Translations under genes and position numbers: made by a program | Shown: piece after piece, positions 11,901 through 22,899 of the stretch | Layout of the letters: the number at the start of each line of letters is the position of its first letter | Numbering within the stretch: the stretch's first letter is position 1 | The notes under the pieces: generated by a model | The model's database searches: none | What the model was told of the DNA's origin: nothing | Seen by the model: only the letters and a program-made list of their open reading frames with translations | DNA from: Letharia columbiana | Taxonomy: Eukaryota; Ascomycota; Lecanoromycetes; Lecanorales; Parmeliaceae | Reading direction: 5' to 3' | Assembly: GCF_014066305.1 (NCBI RefSeq) | Contig: NW_023501046.1 | Coordinates: forward strand, 414,001 to 478,000 | Length of the DNA: 64,000 nucleotides

Positions 11901-12490
11901 GTTAAAAGATTAAGAATAATTTTATTAAGAAGAAGATATTCGCTATAAATAATAAGATAAAGAAGTTATAAGTATTAAGAAATAAGATAATAAAGTATCT
12001 TTATAGCGCGATTATAACTTAGTTTAAATATTATAATAAAATATATTAACTTTAAAGTTATAAGATAAATAATTTAATAATATTAGCGATTAAGAATTTA
12101 AAGTAGAAATATCTAAATAAGAAGTTATCTTATAAATTTATAAGATTATTTTAAATTATAGATAAGATAGAGATATAAATATATTATCTACTTCTATTCT
12201 TAATATATAAAATTTATAATATCTTTTATATATTATTATTTAAATTTTATTATCTTCGCGATTATAATAATATAATAAAAATCTTTATATAAATCTTCGA
12301 TTTTATTAATAATAATAAATTTTAAAAGATTAAAGAAATTATTAATAAGATTAAATATAAGAAAGATATTTAATATAAAGTTAAATAGACTAATTAAAGC
12401 GAAGAGTATAATTAATAATTATTAGATAATAAACTTATTAATATTAATAAGCTAATTTAAATTTATAAATAAGCGAATAATAAGCGAAAG
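8990..12490 (+). pseudogene. pol remnant: protease, reverse transcriptase, RNase H, integrase, chromodomain
   Basis: All motifs lie in one frame, showing point mutation without indels. Protease: the DTG active site is now DTK at 9002. Reverse transcriptase: the region from about 9665 matches the KKDG...DYR-LN-IT-KNRYPLP block; the catalytic YLDD reads YLNN at 9992-10003; the FLGF block starts at 10130. RNase H: the first catalytic Asp of the DAS motif is AAT at 10457. Integrase: HHCC region about 11250-11350, first catalytic Asp intact (GAC, 11432), NRDSIF block near 11620. Chromodomain: 12332-12480, with KYKKDI, YKVKW-like and EEYN segments. This order and the C-terminal chromodomain define a chromovirus. 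Trp and Gln codons have become TAG or TAA throughout. Confidence 0.92.
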
Positions 12491-13660
12491 TATTAAGTAA
12501 TAAATAATAAGTTTTTTATTATTAAAGAGCTTAATTAATTATATAAATTAATAATAAATAAGTAAAGATAATAAAATAAGATATAATTATTAATTAGATT
12601 AGATATATTTCTAGATAATACTTATACTATACGCGTACTTCTCTATATTTACTATTATTAAAATATAAATTAATAAAATAATTATATTATTTAACTATCT
12701 ACTAAACTCTACTATAAAGAAAATTTATTATATTAAGATATATACTATTAATATAAGCGTATTTTTATCTAAAGTAGTTATTAAAGAATTATCTAGAAAT
12801 TCTACGCTAGCGCTACTATTAAAAAAAGATTATTATTTAAATATTCTTTATTATCTTAATATTAAATCTTAAATCGAGTTTATTAACTTAGTTCTTTAAT
12901 AAGAAGATAGTTAAAGTATAGTCTTCGAGTTAATATTTATTAATATTCGCTATATACTAATAAAGACTCTCGAGCTTCTTCTTTAATAACTCGTTTATTT
13001 TCTTTAATTTCTCTATACGCTTATATATCGTTATAAGTTGATTTTAAAGATTTATAATTATAATAGAGACGATCGAAGTTATCGCTATCGTATATCTCTA
13101 TAATTTATATTATTAAGTAATCTTCTTATTAAGCTTAACTCGTTAATAAGATAGCTTTTAAAATTATCTAGCGCGGCGATAGCGCTATATTAATTTTCTT
13201 ATTTACGCTTAAAGATATAAAGAAATTTTAATATAGCGATTAATATCGCGCTTTTCGATCTTATAATTATTATAAAGAGAAGACTTATCTTAAATATATA
13301 AATTATTATCTCGATAAAAGTAAGTTCTATATAATAAATTAGATATTAGAACTTATTAATAGTTATATATATAAAGCGATAATAATAAGAATAGTTAAGA
13401 GTTAGTAGTCGCGCCTATAAAGCGACTATATACTTACTATTAAAGTTATTATTATTATTAAAAAAGAATATTATAAAATTATTAATTTACGTATCGACGT
13501 AATTAATAATAATAAGATACTTATAATAAAGAGAAGTAGACTATTAATATAATAAGATATATTATACTTATATTAATATTAATATTAATATTATAATATT
13601 AGAGTAAATACTTATAAGAGAGATATTAGGAGTTATAAAGAATAAAAATAAATAATTTAA

Positions 13661-14288
13661 CATCTATAAATCTGAAAAGTTTCTATAAAATTTAAAATTA
13701 TTAATCGCGCGTATATTACGAAAATTATAAAATTCGTCGAATTAGTAAATCTAATTAGAATTCGTCTAAATTTCGTCGAATTAGTAAATCTAATTAGAAT
13801 TCGTTTAAATTCCGCCGATTTAATAACTATTCTAATCTTTTTTATTAGTTCTATTAGTTTAATAATAATATATATAAAAAAAGAAAAGTTCTAATAATTA
13901 ACGTTATAATAATAAGATTCTACGATAACGAGTATTAACGTTAACTTAAATTTAACTATAAAATTAAATAATTTAATAAAATTAGTCGCGTAGATAATAC
14001 TTTAATATAGCGTATAATAATATATATATTAATAATAATATATATTAATATCATATATATATAGAATAGTACTTAGAGTATATTAGAGTATATTACGTAA
14101 AATTTTTAAAGTTATTAAAAATTTTTAAAGTTACTAAACTAATAGAACTGGCGAAAAGAGTTAGAATAGTTACTAAATTGGCGGAAAGAGTTAAATATAA
14201 ATAAAGTCTGCTAAATAGACTAAATCGTACTTATAATACGAACCCGGACGGAAATCGTGCGAAAAGAAACTTTTCAGATTTGCAGATG
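13661..14288. mobile_element. 628-base element with terminal inverted repeats (MITE-like)
   Basis: The left end CATCTATAAATCTGAAAAG and the right end (read inwards) CATCTGCAAATCTGAAAAG match over about 24 bases with two mismatches that fit RIP. The uninterrupted site can be read in the outer copy near 6600-6610; comparison shows an apparent 2-base duplication (AA). It has no coding capacity. Inside are two short direct repeats, one around 13747-13810 (GTCGAATTAGTAAATCTAAT occurs twice) and one around 14106-14185. The right third keeps more CpA/TpG than the host element. The TIRs and 2-base duplication would suit a Tc1/mariner-type non-autonomous element, but the target is AA and not TA. Confidence 0.85.
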
Positions 14289-14925
14289 AAAAGAGATTTT
14301 TATATTCTTTATTATAGCGTTATTACTAGTAAGTAGTACTTAGTAATATAAATAATAGCGACGCGATAATATTTTATTACTATTTATAAAACCGCGTCGT
14401 CTAGCTATTATTATTATTTCTACTATTATTAATTAATAATCGAAGATATTATCGCGAATATATCGCTCTATTAATTACTTTCTTCGAATTTCTATAATAA
14501 AGGTTATTACTACGTCGCTTCGCTATAAATATAATACGCTATAGAAACGACGTTATCTATAAAGAAACTCTTCTCTCTTCTATTATCTATTAGACTTTCG
14601 AGATTATAAGTTCTTAAATCTAATATTATTCGCTATAGAGATTATTAACTAGCGCTATAGAAATATTAATATTAAGCGTATCGACTTATTATAGATTACT
14701 ATTAATTAATATTATAAATATAATATTATTCTCGAAGATAGTATTAATATTATTATATAATATATTAATAATACGCCTACGGCGCGTAATAGTTAATTCT
14801 ATCGCGTTATCGAAACGATATTATAACTTTAATAGATTAACTCTTTTTTCTTATTTCTCTATTAGAGTTTAAAGGTTTTTTAATAAATATTCTATTTTTA
14901 CTTAGGCGTCTAGAAATTAGAGTCT

Positions 14926-14940
14926 AAAAGAGAAGATAAT
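14926..14940 (+). promoter_or_regulatory. Polypurine tract of the inner element
   Basis: A run of 12 purines (14926-14937) directly before the 3' LTR, where the primer for plus-strand DNA synthesis lies in LTR retroelements. The same tract occurs at the outer element's 3' LTR. Confidence 0.75.
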
Positions 14941-15215
14941 TATTAAATTTAATACGTTATAAATCTTAGCGCTACTTATATTAAAGCGCCGATATTATAT
15001 ATACTATATTAGAATTTCTTTTAGAATTTAATTTTAATAATATATCTCGTATATCTAGAGGCTTAGCGAATATAGATTTACTTTATATATCTCGAAGTTT
15101 TAATATTTCTTAGAGATTAATTCTACTATTAAATATACTATTAAACTCTATAACGATACTATATCTTTTATAGTTTATACCCGCTAGCTAACTATTAGTA
15201 AACTACGTTCTTATA
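14941..15215 (+). repeat. 3' LTR of the inner element (275 bases)
   Basis: Same length as the other three LTRs and ends TTCTTATA. The sequence after it is the outer element's pol on the opposite strand, confirming the junction. Confidence 0.9.
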
Positions 15216-16412
15216 CTTAAATAATTCTTTAATAGCTATCTTAAATAAAAATACGTCTATATTAATAATATATATTCTAATATAATAAATCTTCTTTATA
15301 GTAGAGCTTAATAGATAATTAAATAATATAATTATTTTATTAATTTATATTTTAATAGTAGTAAATATAGAGGAGTACGCGCGTAGTATAAGTATTATCT
15401 AGAAATATATCTAATCTAATTAATAGTTATATCTTATTTTATCGCCTTTACTTACTCGTTATTAATTTATATAATTAATTAAGCTCTTTAATAATAAGAG
15501 ATTTATCGTTTATTATTTAATACTTTCGCTTATTACTCGCTTATTTATAGACTTAAATTAATTTATTAATATTAATAAATTTATTATCTAATAGTTATTA
15601 ATTATACTCTTTATCTTAATTAGTTTATTTAACTTTATATTAAATATCTTTCTTATACTTAATCTTATTAATAATTTCTTTAATCTCTTAAAGTTTATTA
15701 TTATTAATAAGATTAAAAGTTTATATAAAGACTTTCGCTATATTATTATAATCGTAAAGATAATAAAACTTAAATAATAATATATAAAAGATATTATAAA
15801 TTTTATATATTAGGAGTAGAAGTAGATAATATATCTATATCTCTATCTTATTTATAATTTAAAATAATTTTATAAATTTATAAAATAACTTCTTACTTAG
15901 ACGTTTCTACTTTAGATTCTTAATCGCTAATATTATTAAATTATCTATCTTATAGCTTTAAGATTAATATATTTTATTATAATATTTAAACTAAGCTATA
16001 ATCGCGTTATAAAAATACTCTACTATCTTATTTCTTAATATTTATAACTTCTTTATTCTATTATTTATAGCGAATATCCCCCCCTCGATAAAGTTATTCT
16101 TAATCTCTTAATAAATTTTAAAATAATATTTATATATTAAAAAGAACGATATCGTTTTAATAGAGGAATATTAACTATTTATATAAGCGAACTCTATTAT
16201 TAATAATTATTTTATCTAAATATTTTACTTATTATTAATAAATATATATAAGAAATATTTTAATATCTAATTTTATTACTTAATTTATTTATTAATTTAT
16301 AAGTAAAAGACGATATTTAGATATCGCTTAATTTTAAAATAAAAGTAAATAGCGAATTAGAAGCTATTAATAAATATAAAGCCTTTATTATTAATAATAT
16401 TATTTAATATTA
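15216..16412 (-). pseudogene. Outer element: integrase C-terminal half and chromodomain
   Basis: Reverse complement of the inner copy from about 11610 to 12795. It carries the second half of the integrase core and the chromodomain (about 15535-15684). It breaks off abruptly at 16412 where the non-RIPped island begins; the missing first half resumes at 18735. TATTA occurs on both sides of the island. Confidence 0.85.
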
Positions 16413-16690
16413 GTATATATAAAAGAATAAGGTAGGGCTGAACTAGAAAACCTTGAATTTGTATGTGCAGCCAATCATAAATTCGTCAGGTCTACGCTTT
16501 TTGGTTAGACACCGCGGGTAAATAAATTAGCGTCCGCAACCATCAAAAATCTACAAAAATCTATATGCAGAAGTCTTATCCTCTGAAATAACCAGCTCCC
16601 TACGGATACTATTTCTTCATAATTTGATAAACTATAGAGCTCAGTATGCGCTTTCTAACGCTGTAAAAATAATGAAGTTTAGCCTACTAT

Positions 16691-17029
16691 TGGTGGATTA
16701 AATGGACATTCAAATATGGTAGTCATGGTAGTCACACCAGACGCGTCCGGGATCGGATAATAATCCTTCCACCTGTTTGTGTAACCATTATTCTTCCACC
16801 ATTCTATCAATTCTACCAATTCCACCAAACGCGTTAGAAGGCCCTCAAAAAGAGCCCGAACGGATACGTCCTCCCCTACATACTCCTCCCAAGCCAGCGG
16901 TAGGTGGGTTAAACTGACATTCAAATATTGTAGTCACACCAAACGCGTCCGGGATCGGATAATAATCCTTCCACCTATTTGTGTAACCATTCTTCTTCCA
17001 CTATTCTACCAATTCTACCAATTCCACCA
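16691..17029. repeat. Two imperfect copies of a ~130-base unit in the island
   Basis: Sequence starting GGTGGATTAAATGGACATTC (16691) recurs at 16903 as GGTGGGTTAAACTGACATTC. The units share the CGCGTCCGGGATCGGATAAT core and end in a short triplet-like run of ACCAATTCTACC. A short minus-strand frame across it (16679-16924) is not supported as a gene. Confidence 0.75.
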
Positions 17030-17092
17030 ATATGAACACATTTACCCTCGGTACCCTCGCACTCAGTTAAACAAGAGGAGGATCTACAACAG

Positions 17093-17470
17093 GCGAATGC
17101 GGAGAACACTGCGGAGAACATTGCGGAGACAGTCATCAGCAGCAGTGACACAACAGGCCTACTCTCCACGGTCTCACACCAATCCACTCAGCCAGTACAA
17201 GAGAAGTCAATACAGCAGGCGAATGCGGAGAACACTGCGGAGAACATTGCGGAGACAGTCATCAGCAGCAGTGACACAACAGGCCTACTCTCCACGGTCT
17301 CACACCAATCCACTCAGCCAGTGCAAGAGAAGTCAATACAGCAGGCGAATGCGGAGAACACTGCGGAGAAACCAAGCGGCAACAAGGCCCCCAGCACCAA
17401 GAACACGGCTCAGCTCTCCAAGATCCCACGTCATATGCTCTCCACGGTTCCACATCAAATCATCACTCAG
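17093..17470 (+). repeat. 126-base tandem repeat, in frame
   Basis: The unit starting GCGAATGCGGAGAACACTG begins at 17093, 17219 and 17345 (the third is partial). The 126-base period is a multiple of 3. In one plus frame it reads as a repeat containing ANAENTAENIAETVISSSD and TGLLSTVSHQSTQPVQEKS, followed by a unique tail with SKIPRHMLSTVPHQII before a stop. No start codon begins this frame, so it looks like part of a repeat-containing protein gene or its relic. Function unknown. Confidence 0.7.
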
Positions 17471-17545
17471 CAAGCGGAGAACACCACTACAACTTAGCCT
17501 ATCATCCCCACTACATTAAGGAGTAAGAGGAGGAACTACAACAGG

Positions 17546-18200
17546 CAAATGCGGAGAACACTGCGGAGAACACTGCGGAGAACACTATGGAGAATACTGC
17601 GGAGAAACCAAGCGACAACAAGGCCACCATCGTCAAGAACACGGCTCAGCTCTCCAAGATCCCACGTCATATCAGTTATCCACTCAGTCAGCCACTCAGC
17701 TAGCCACTCAGTCTGATACTCTACAAGAGAAGGAGCAAGAGGAGGAACTACAACAGGCAAATGCGGAGAACACTGCGGAGAAATCAAGCGGCAACAAGGC
17801 CACCATCGTCAAGAACACGGCTCAGCTCTCCAAGATCCCACGTCATATCAGTCATCCACTCAGTCAGCCACTCAGCTAGCCACTCAGTCTGATACTCTAT
17901 AAGAGGAGGAGCAAGAGGAGGAACTACAACAGGCAAATGCGGAGAACACTGCGGAGAAACCAAGCGGTAACAAGGCCACCATCGTCAAGAACACGGCTCA
18001 GCTCTCCAAGATCCCACGTTATATCAGTCATCCACTCAGTCAGCCACTCAGCTAGCCACTCAGTCTGATACTCTATAAGAGGAGGAGCAAGAGGAGGAAC
18101 TACAACAGGCAAATGCGGAGAACACTGCGGAGAAACCAAGCGGCAACAAGGCCACCATCGTCAAGAACACGGCTCAGCTCTCCAAGATCCCACGTCATAT
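17546..18200 (+). repeat. 176-base tandem repeat related to the 126-base repeat
   Basis: The unit starting CAAATGCGGAGAACACTG begins at 17546, 17758, 17934 and 18110 (spacing 212, 176, 176). It shares the GCGGAGAACACTGCGGAGAA and CGGCTCAGCTCTCCAAGATC blocks with the preceding array. 176 is not a multiple of 3, so each unit shifts frame and no single protein can run through it. This argues that the array is now non-coding. Confidence 0.75.
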
Positions 18201-18734
18201 GCTCTCCACGGTTCCACATCAAATCATCACTCAGCAAGCGGAGAACACCACTGCAATTCCCCACTGCATTGATATAGTACATCACTGCGGCCTCTACAGG
18301 AGGAACATCGAACGATGCATATTTGGACGAATTGAAACCGTCCGATGTCTACAGCTATTTCATTATTCGAAAGATTTCACTGCGGCAGGAGATATTGTGG
18401 GATTCACACCACTAACTGGCACGTTATCTCCATTTCTTTCCGGTATTTCGATACTTCTTACCATAAGGACATGACCTTTCTCTGTTTTTTGTGGGCCATT
18501 ATTACGGATTAATCCTCCACACTTAATATACCTTCCTAATTAGGCCTTAGCGCACCTCTCTCCGCACATATGTGCCTGTATACCACATAGATTAAATCAA
18601 TTTTGTAGTGGTGGAAGTAGGTCAAAAACGCACAGCAAGCGATCAGAGTTCGATTTGACTTAGGGCTAGGGCTAAAATTCGATTTGACTTAGAAAAATCC
18701 AACTTCATGAATTTAATTCATGGGCCTTTACTTG

Positions 18735-21350
18735 TATTATAATAATATATTATTTTAAAATAAAATATTTTTATTAGCTAAGCGATATCGATTATAATAA
18801 ATATAAAAATATATCTTATTATTTTTATAAATTAATTTATTATAACTAGAATAATATTATAAATAATATCTTTATATTTATTTATTAATAAATCGATAAT
18901 AAAGTTTATAGAAATTTTCTTTTATAACTTAATAACGATAAAAAGCGAGCTTATTTCGCTATATAGACGATATCGCGAAGCTTTAATTTATTAATAAATA
19001 TTATATATCTTAATATAATCGATAACTTACTTTAGACTTTTATTTTAATAATATTTATAAATAAATAGTTTATATATCTTTATAGCGCTAAAGTATTCTA
19101 ATAATAAATTATTATAATATTTATTAATAAGCTCTTTTTTTAAGACTTTATCTTTAAAAATATAAAGATAATTATTATATCTTAATAATCTTTTAAAGTC
19201 TAAGATTTATATTTAATTATATATATAACGCTTAATTATTAATTTATTAATATTAATTTAAAAAGAGTTTACTTAATTATTATAGACTTATAAATCTCGA
19301 ATTAATATTTTTATTAATCTTTAAAATATATTATAAGTAATCTCTTATACGATCTTAGATTTTCTTTTAAAAATAATTATCTAAATATCGATAATATGAA
19401 ATATAAACGCTATAATTATTATAAGCTTCTTATTTCTTTATAACTATTTATCGCTAATTTAAAATATAAGCTTATTTTATAGTATCGATAGTAGTTTAAT
19501 ATTTAATAATGAAGTTTTCTCGTAGTTAAGGCGTTATAATAACGAGTTAATAGAGTTTAATTTATCTATTTAATAAAAAATCTTAAAGTTATAAATAGCT
19601 AACTTTAGCGTTTAATAAATTTATCTAAAATTTAATTTCTTCTACTTTATAAAGTCTTTAAAATTATTATAATTTATTAAAATTTTAATATAAAATATAC
19701 TATCTTTTAAGTAATAACGCTATTATTTTATAAACGCTATAATAGCGAATAACTCTTAATTATAAATCTTATAGTTTTACTTTATAAAAATTATTTTTCT
19801 AAATTAGAATATTACTAGTTATTAATAATTATTTTTATTTAATTATAAAAGTATAATTTTTATATCGAAGTTAAAAGCGTTAATTTTAAGATATAGCTTT
19901 AAATTTAAATCGTAATAATATAGAAATAGCGCGGTTATAAAAGTGTTTTAAAGCTATTAAAACGCTAACTCCGCGTTATCTATTTATTCTAACGATCTAG
20001 ATTTCTTATTATTCTTATTTTCTTTAAGTAAGTTAATAAATAACGCTATTATATTAAAATAGTTATAAATAAATTATTAATAGAAATTAATAAAGTTTAA
20101 AAAGACTTATATATTTTAATAATTTTTTAATTTTAGCTACTTCTTAATAATAGCGATATATTTTTAATTTATCGTAATATCTTTAATAAATATAATAAAT
20201 TCTAGAAACTTAATTCGCTTAATATAGAATTAATACTTTTTTAGATTAGCGTATAATTAGAACTAGCGTAAACGCTTAAGTACTTATTTAATATATCGTT
20301 AATACTCCGCTAAATTAGTACTATAAATTAAAATATTATTTAAATATATTATATATATTATATTTATTAAATTTATAAAAACTCTATTAATATATATTTA
20401 AAAAGTTATTAATATATTAGCGAGCTTAAAAGATATAATTAAATATTCGAAATAGTTGTAACGACTATAAAACGCTATTTTTCACTTATCGCCTTCTTTA
20501 ATTTAAATTTAATAATAGATATTCTTAAGATCTAGCTTTATAAAGACTTTAGATCTATATAAGCGATCTAGAGTCTCAATAATTAAAGATAATAAATATC
20601 GATTTTTAATAATTATCGCGTTTAGACTTCGATAATCAACGTAAAAATAAAGTCTCTTATTCTTTTTAGAAATGAAAAGAATTAATATTTTAACTAAGAA
20701 AGTTAAATAATAGATTTAATTTTTCTAAAGAGAATTCTTTAAATAGTATTATGATTTCGTTAATTTTATTTAAGATAAATTATATAAAGAGCTATATAGT
20801 AGCTTTTTATCGCTCTTAATCTTAATAATATAATTTCTTTACTTAAGTATAAATAAGATTTCTATTTTTTTATTAGAAAAAATATTATTAAACTTTAATA
20901 ACTTCTAAGAAAGCTCTAGATTACGCTTATTTTTTAATTCGCTTTACGCTATTATAATATATATAATTATAAATATATTTAACTTCTATTTAATAATTCG
21001 AGTAAATTTAATCGATTTTTTAATCTATAATTTATTAGCGTTAATTTTAAATCGCTATTACTTTATCGCTAAATTTAATAATATTTATAATTAATTTAAT
21101 TTAAGTATATCTAATATAATATTAAAATCTTTTTAATTAATAATATAGAAGAGTATATTATACTTTTTACTTTAATTTTAATTATTTACTAACTAGTAAT
21201 TTAGCTAATACGCGCTATAATAATATATATTTTAATCGCTTAACGCTTTCGATTATAATAAGATAGCGTTATAAGATTTTAAATTCTATTAAATTATAAA
21301 TTTTTATAAAATTAAATTAATATACGCTCTAGTATTAAGTAAAGTAACGA
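18735..21350 (-). pseudogene. Outer element: protease to first half of integrase
   Basis: Reverse complement of the inner pol from its start to about 11600. The reverse-transcriptase catalytic block is at about 20340 (YLNN in place of YLDD, exactly as in the inner copy) and the first integrase Asp lies near 18905. A few TG/CA dinucleotides survive between about 20450 and 20760, more than in the inner copy. Confidence 0.85.
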
Positions 21351-21487
21351 GTTACCTCTATTTACTTTAAAGCTTTATTTATCTCTTTATAAAAATAAAA
21401 GAAATTATCTCTATTAATTATTATTTTTATCTTACTTCTAAGATAATTATAAGATTAAATCTTTTTTTATTAATACTACGTCGATAT

Positions 21488-22540
21488 AGATTATAAATAA
21501 TTTATCGAGATTTAAATACTTAGATATTTAATAATTCTATTTATTATAATAAAAATAACTATTCTTTTTATAATTAGAGTTAAAGAATTCGACTTTATAC
21601 TTTACGCTATTATCTTAAATACGCGCTATATAAATATCGTCGTTTAAAGCTAATTTAGACTTCGAAATTCGATTCTTTAAAGATTTATTCTTAGCGAATC
21701 CTTTTAAAGACTTTAAATAAAAATTATTATTAAAGCGTATATATTCTAAAATCTTTTTCTATATAATAGTCTAAATAAGAATTTTTTTTTATTATTTCGA
21801 TATACTATTAGTATTTAAAATCTTATTCTTAAACTCTAATCTAAGCTTAATTAAAAAGAAATTAATTTAATATTTCTTAAAAAATAGAATTATATAGACC
21901 TTTAGCTTCTTTAAATAAATTTTAAAAATAAATATCTTCTAATTAAAGCGTTATTTAATCTTCTTTTACTTTTTATAAGCGAGAAAATAATAATTTATTA
22001 AATCCGCTATTAAATTAAATAGAAACTACTTAAAGAATTTAAAAGTTATATTCTTTAAATTATAGATTTAATAGTATTTATATTATTAAGTATTAAGATC
22101 GCTTTTTAAGAATTATATATAATAAATAATTCTTAATTAATTAATAGTAAAATATTTAGAACTTATAAGAAACTTAATTTCGATTTCGCGAAATTAACGT
22201 AGATACTTTCTCTTATTAATACTCTTATAAAGATATATTCTTTTAAAGCGAAGTATTTTTACTTTAATTAATATATTTACTAAAGATATAATAATAATTA
22301 ATATAAATAATTTTTCGCTAGTTATAGATAATAAGCTAGCGTTATAAAGTTTATAATTATAGATCTTTAATATAATTAATTCTTATTTTTATTTTAGATA
22401 ATAATTTTTAACTCTAGCGATTATAAGACGTTATTTTATAATAAGATCTTTTATTAATAAGAAATTCTCGAACTTATTATCGACGCTATAGTAACTTTCG
22501 ATATTATCTTTATTTTTTATTATATAATTTAGAGATAAAT
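21488..22540 (-). pseudogene. Outer element: gag remnant
   Basis: Same offset from the 5' LTR as gag of the inner copy. The zinc-knuckle block lies near 21515-21557. Limits are estimated by projection from the inner copy. Confidence 0.65.
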
Positions 22541-22594
22541 TTAATATCGTAATAATAATAAGCCTTCTTTTTAAAAAGATAGAGAGATTAGAAT

Positions 22595-22869
22595 TATAAA
22601 AGCGTAGTTTATTAGCGATTAGCTAGTAGATATAGATTATAAAAGATATAATATTATTATAGAATTTAATAATATATTTAATAGTAGAATTAATCTCTAA
22701 AAAATATTAAAACTTTAAGATATATAAAGTAAATCTATATTCGCTAAGCCTCTAGATATACGAGATATATTATTAAAACTAAATTCTAAAAGAAACTCTA
22801 ACGTAGTATATATAATATCGGCGCTTTAACGTAAATAACGCTAAGGTCTATAACGTATTAAATTTAATA
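22595..22869 (-). repeat. 5' LTR of the outer element (275 bases)
   Basis: Reverse complement of the family LTR; its outer border is followed by ATAAA, the right half of the target duplication. Seen alone with the LTR at 14941-15215 it would look like a terminal inverted repeat, but the reconstruction shows the two belong to different elements. Confidence 0.9.
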
Positions 22870-22899
22870 ATAAATTAAAAATATCTTATAGTCGTTCGA

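Larger units (their letters stand above)
7469..15215 (+). mobile_element. Inner Ty3/gypsy chromovirus, RIP-destroyed, inserted in the outer copy
   Basis: Same family as the outer element, opposite strand. LTRs at 7469-7743 and 14941-15215 are both exactly 275 bases; the polypurine tract AAAAGAGAAGAT lies just before the 3' LTR. Without the 628-base insertion it is 7119 bases. It interrupts the outer copy between the end of pol and the 3' region. The uninterrupted form of that junction can be read in the inner copy itself near 12795. Flanks are CTAAG and CTTAA, only partly alike, so the target duplication is not clear here. Order of parts: LTR, gag with zinc knuckle, protease, reverse transcriptase, RNase H, integrase, chromodomain, 3' region, LTR. 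Confidence 0.92.
16413..18734. mobile_element. 2.3-kb non-RIPped island inserted in the outer integrase
   Basis: The sequence changes at once from CpA-free, AT-rich DNA to balanced DNA with normal CpA/TpG, and back at 18734. The left junction ends with TATTA (16408-16412) and the right resumes with TATTA (18735-18739), a possible 5-base target duplication; a shorter one (TTA or TA) is equally compatible. No clear terminal inverted repeats. Just inside the right end is a palindrome, CATGAATTTAATTCATG, and a direct repeat TTCGATTTGACTTAG (18649 and 18678). Most of the inside is tandem repeats. No transposase is visible, so it is a non-autonomous element or moved host DNA. It must be younger than the RIP of its host element. 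Confidence 0.75.
5673..22869 (-). mobile_element. Outer Ty3/gypsy chromovirus, RIP-destroyed and interrupted by two insertions
   Basis: The element runs on the minus strand from its 5' LTR (22595-22869) to its 3' LTR (5673-5947). It is split into three pieces: 22869-18735, 16412-15216 and 7468-5673. The gaps are the 2322-base island and the 7747-base inner copy. Without them it is 7128 bases. The 5 bases outside the two ends are ATAGA (5668-5672) and ATAAA (22870-22874), a target duplication differing by one RIP-type G-to-A change. LTR ends read TA...TA, as expected from TG...CA after RIP. Motif positions measured from the LTR agree with the inner copy: zinc knuckle near 21557, reverse-transcriptase catalytic site near 20340, chromodomain near 15684. 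Nothing is translatable. Confidence 0.93.

Noticed and set aside
16679..16924. 81-codon open frame on the minus strand of the island
   Set aside because: It spans an imperfect tandem repeat, starts at a non-ATG codon and has no recognisable content.
18661..18675. TAGGGCTAGGGCTA as telomere-like repeat
   Set aside because: Only two imperfect units inside the island; not a (TTAGGG)n tract.
16413..18734. Island as a Helitron
   Set aside because: It has a 3' palindrome, but the end is CTTG and not CTRR, the 5' end is not TC, and no Rep/helicase is present.
14941..22869. LTR copies at 14941-15215 (plus) and 22595-22869 (minus) as terminal inverted repeats of a DNA transposon
   Set aside because: They belong to two different retroelements; the nested reconstruction explains all four copies, the sizes and the target duplication.
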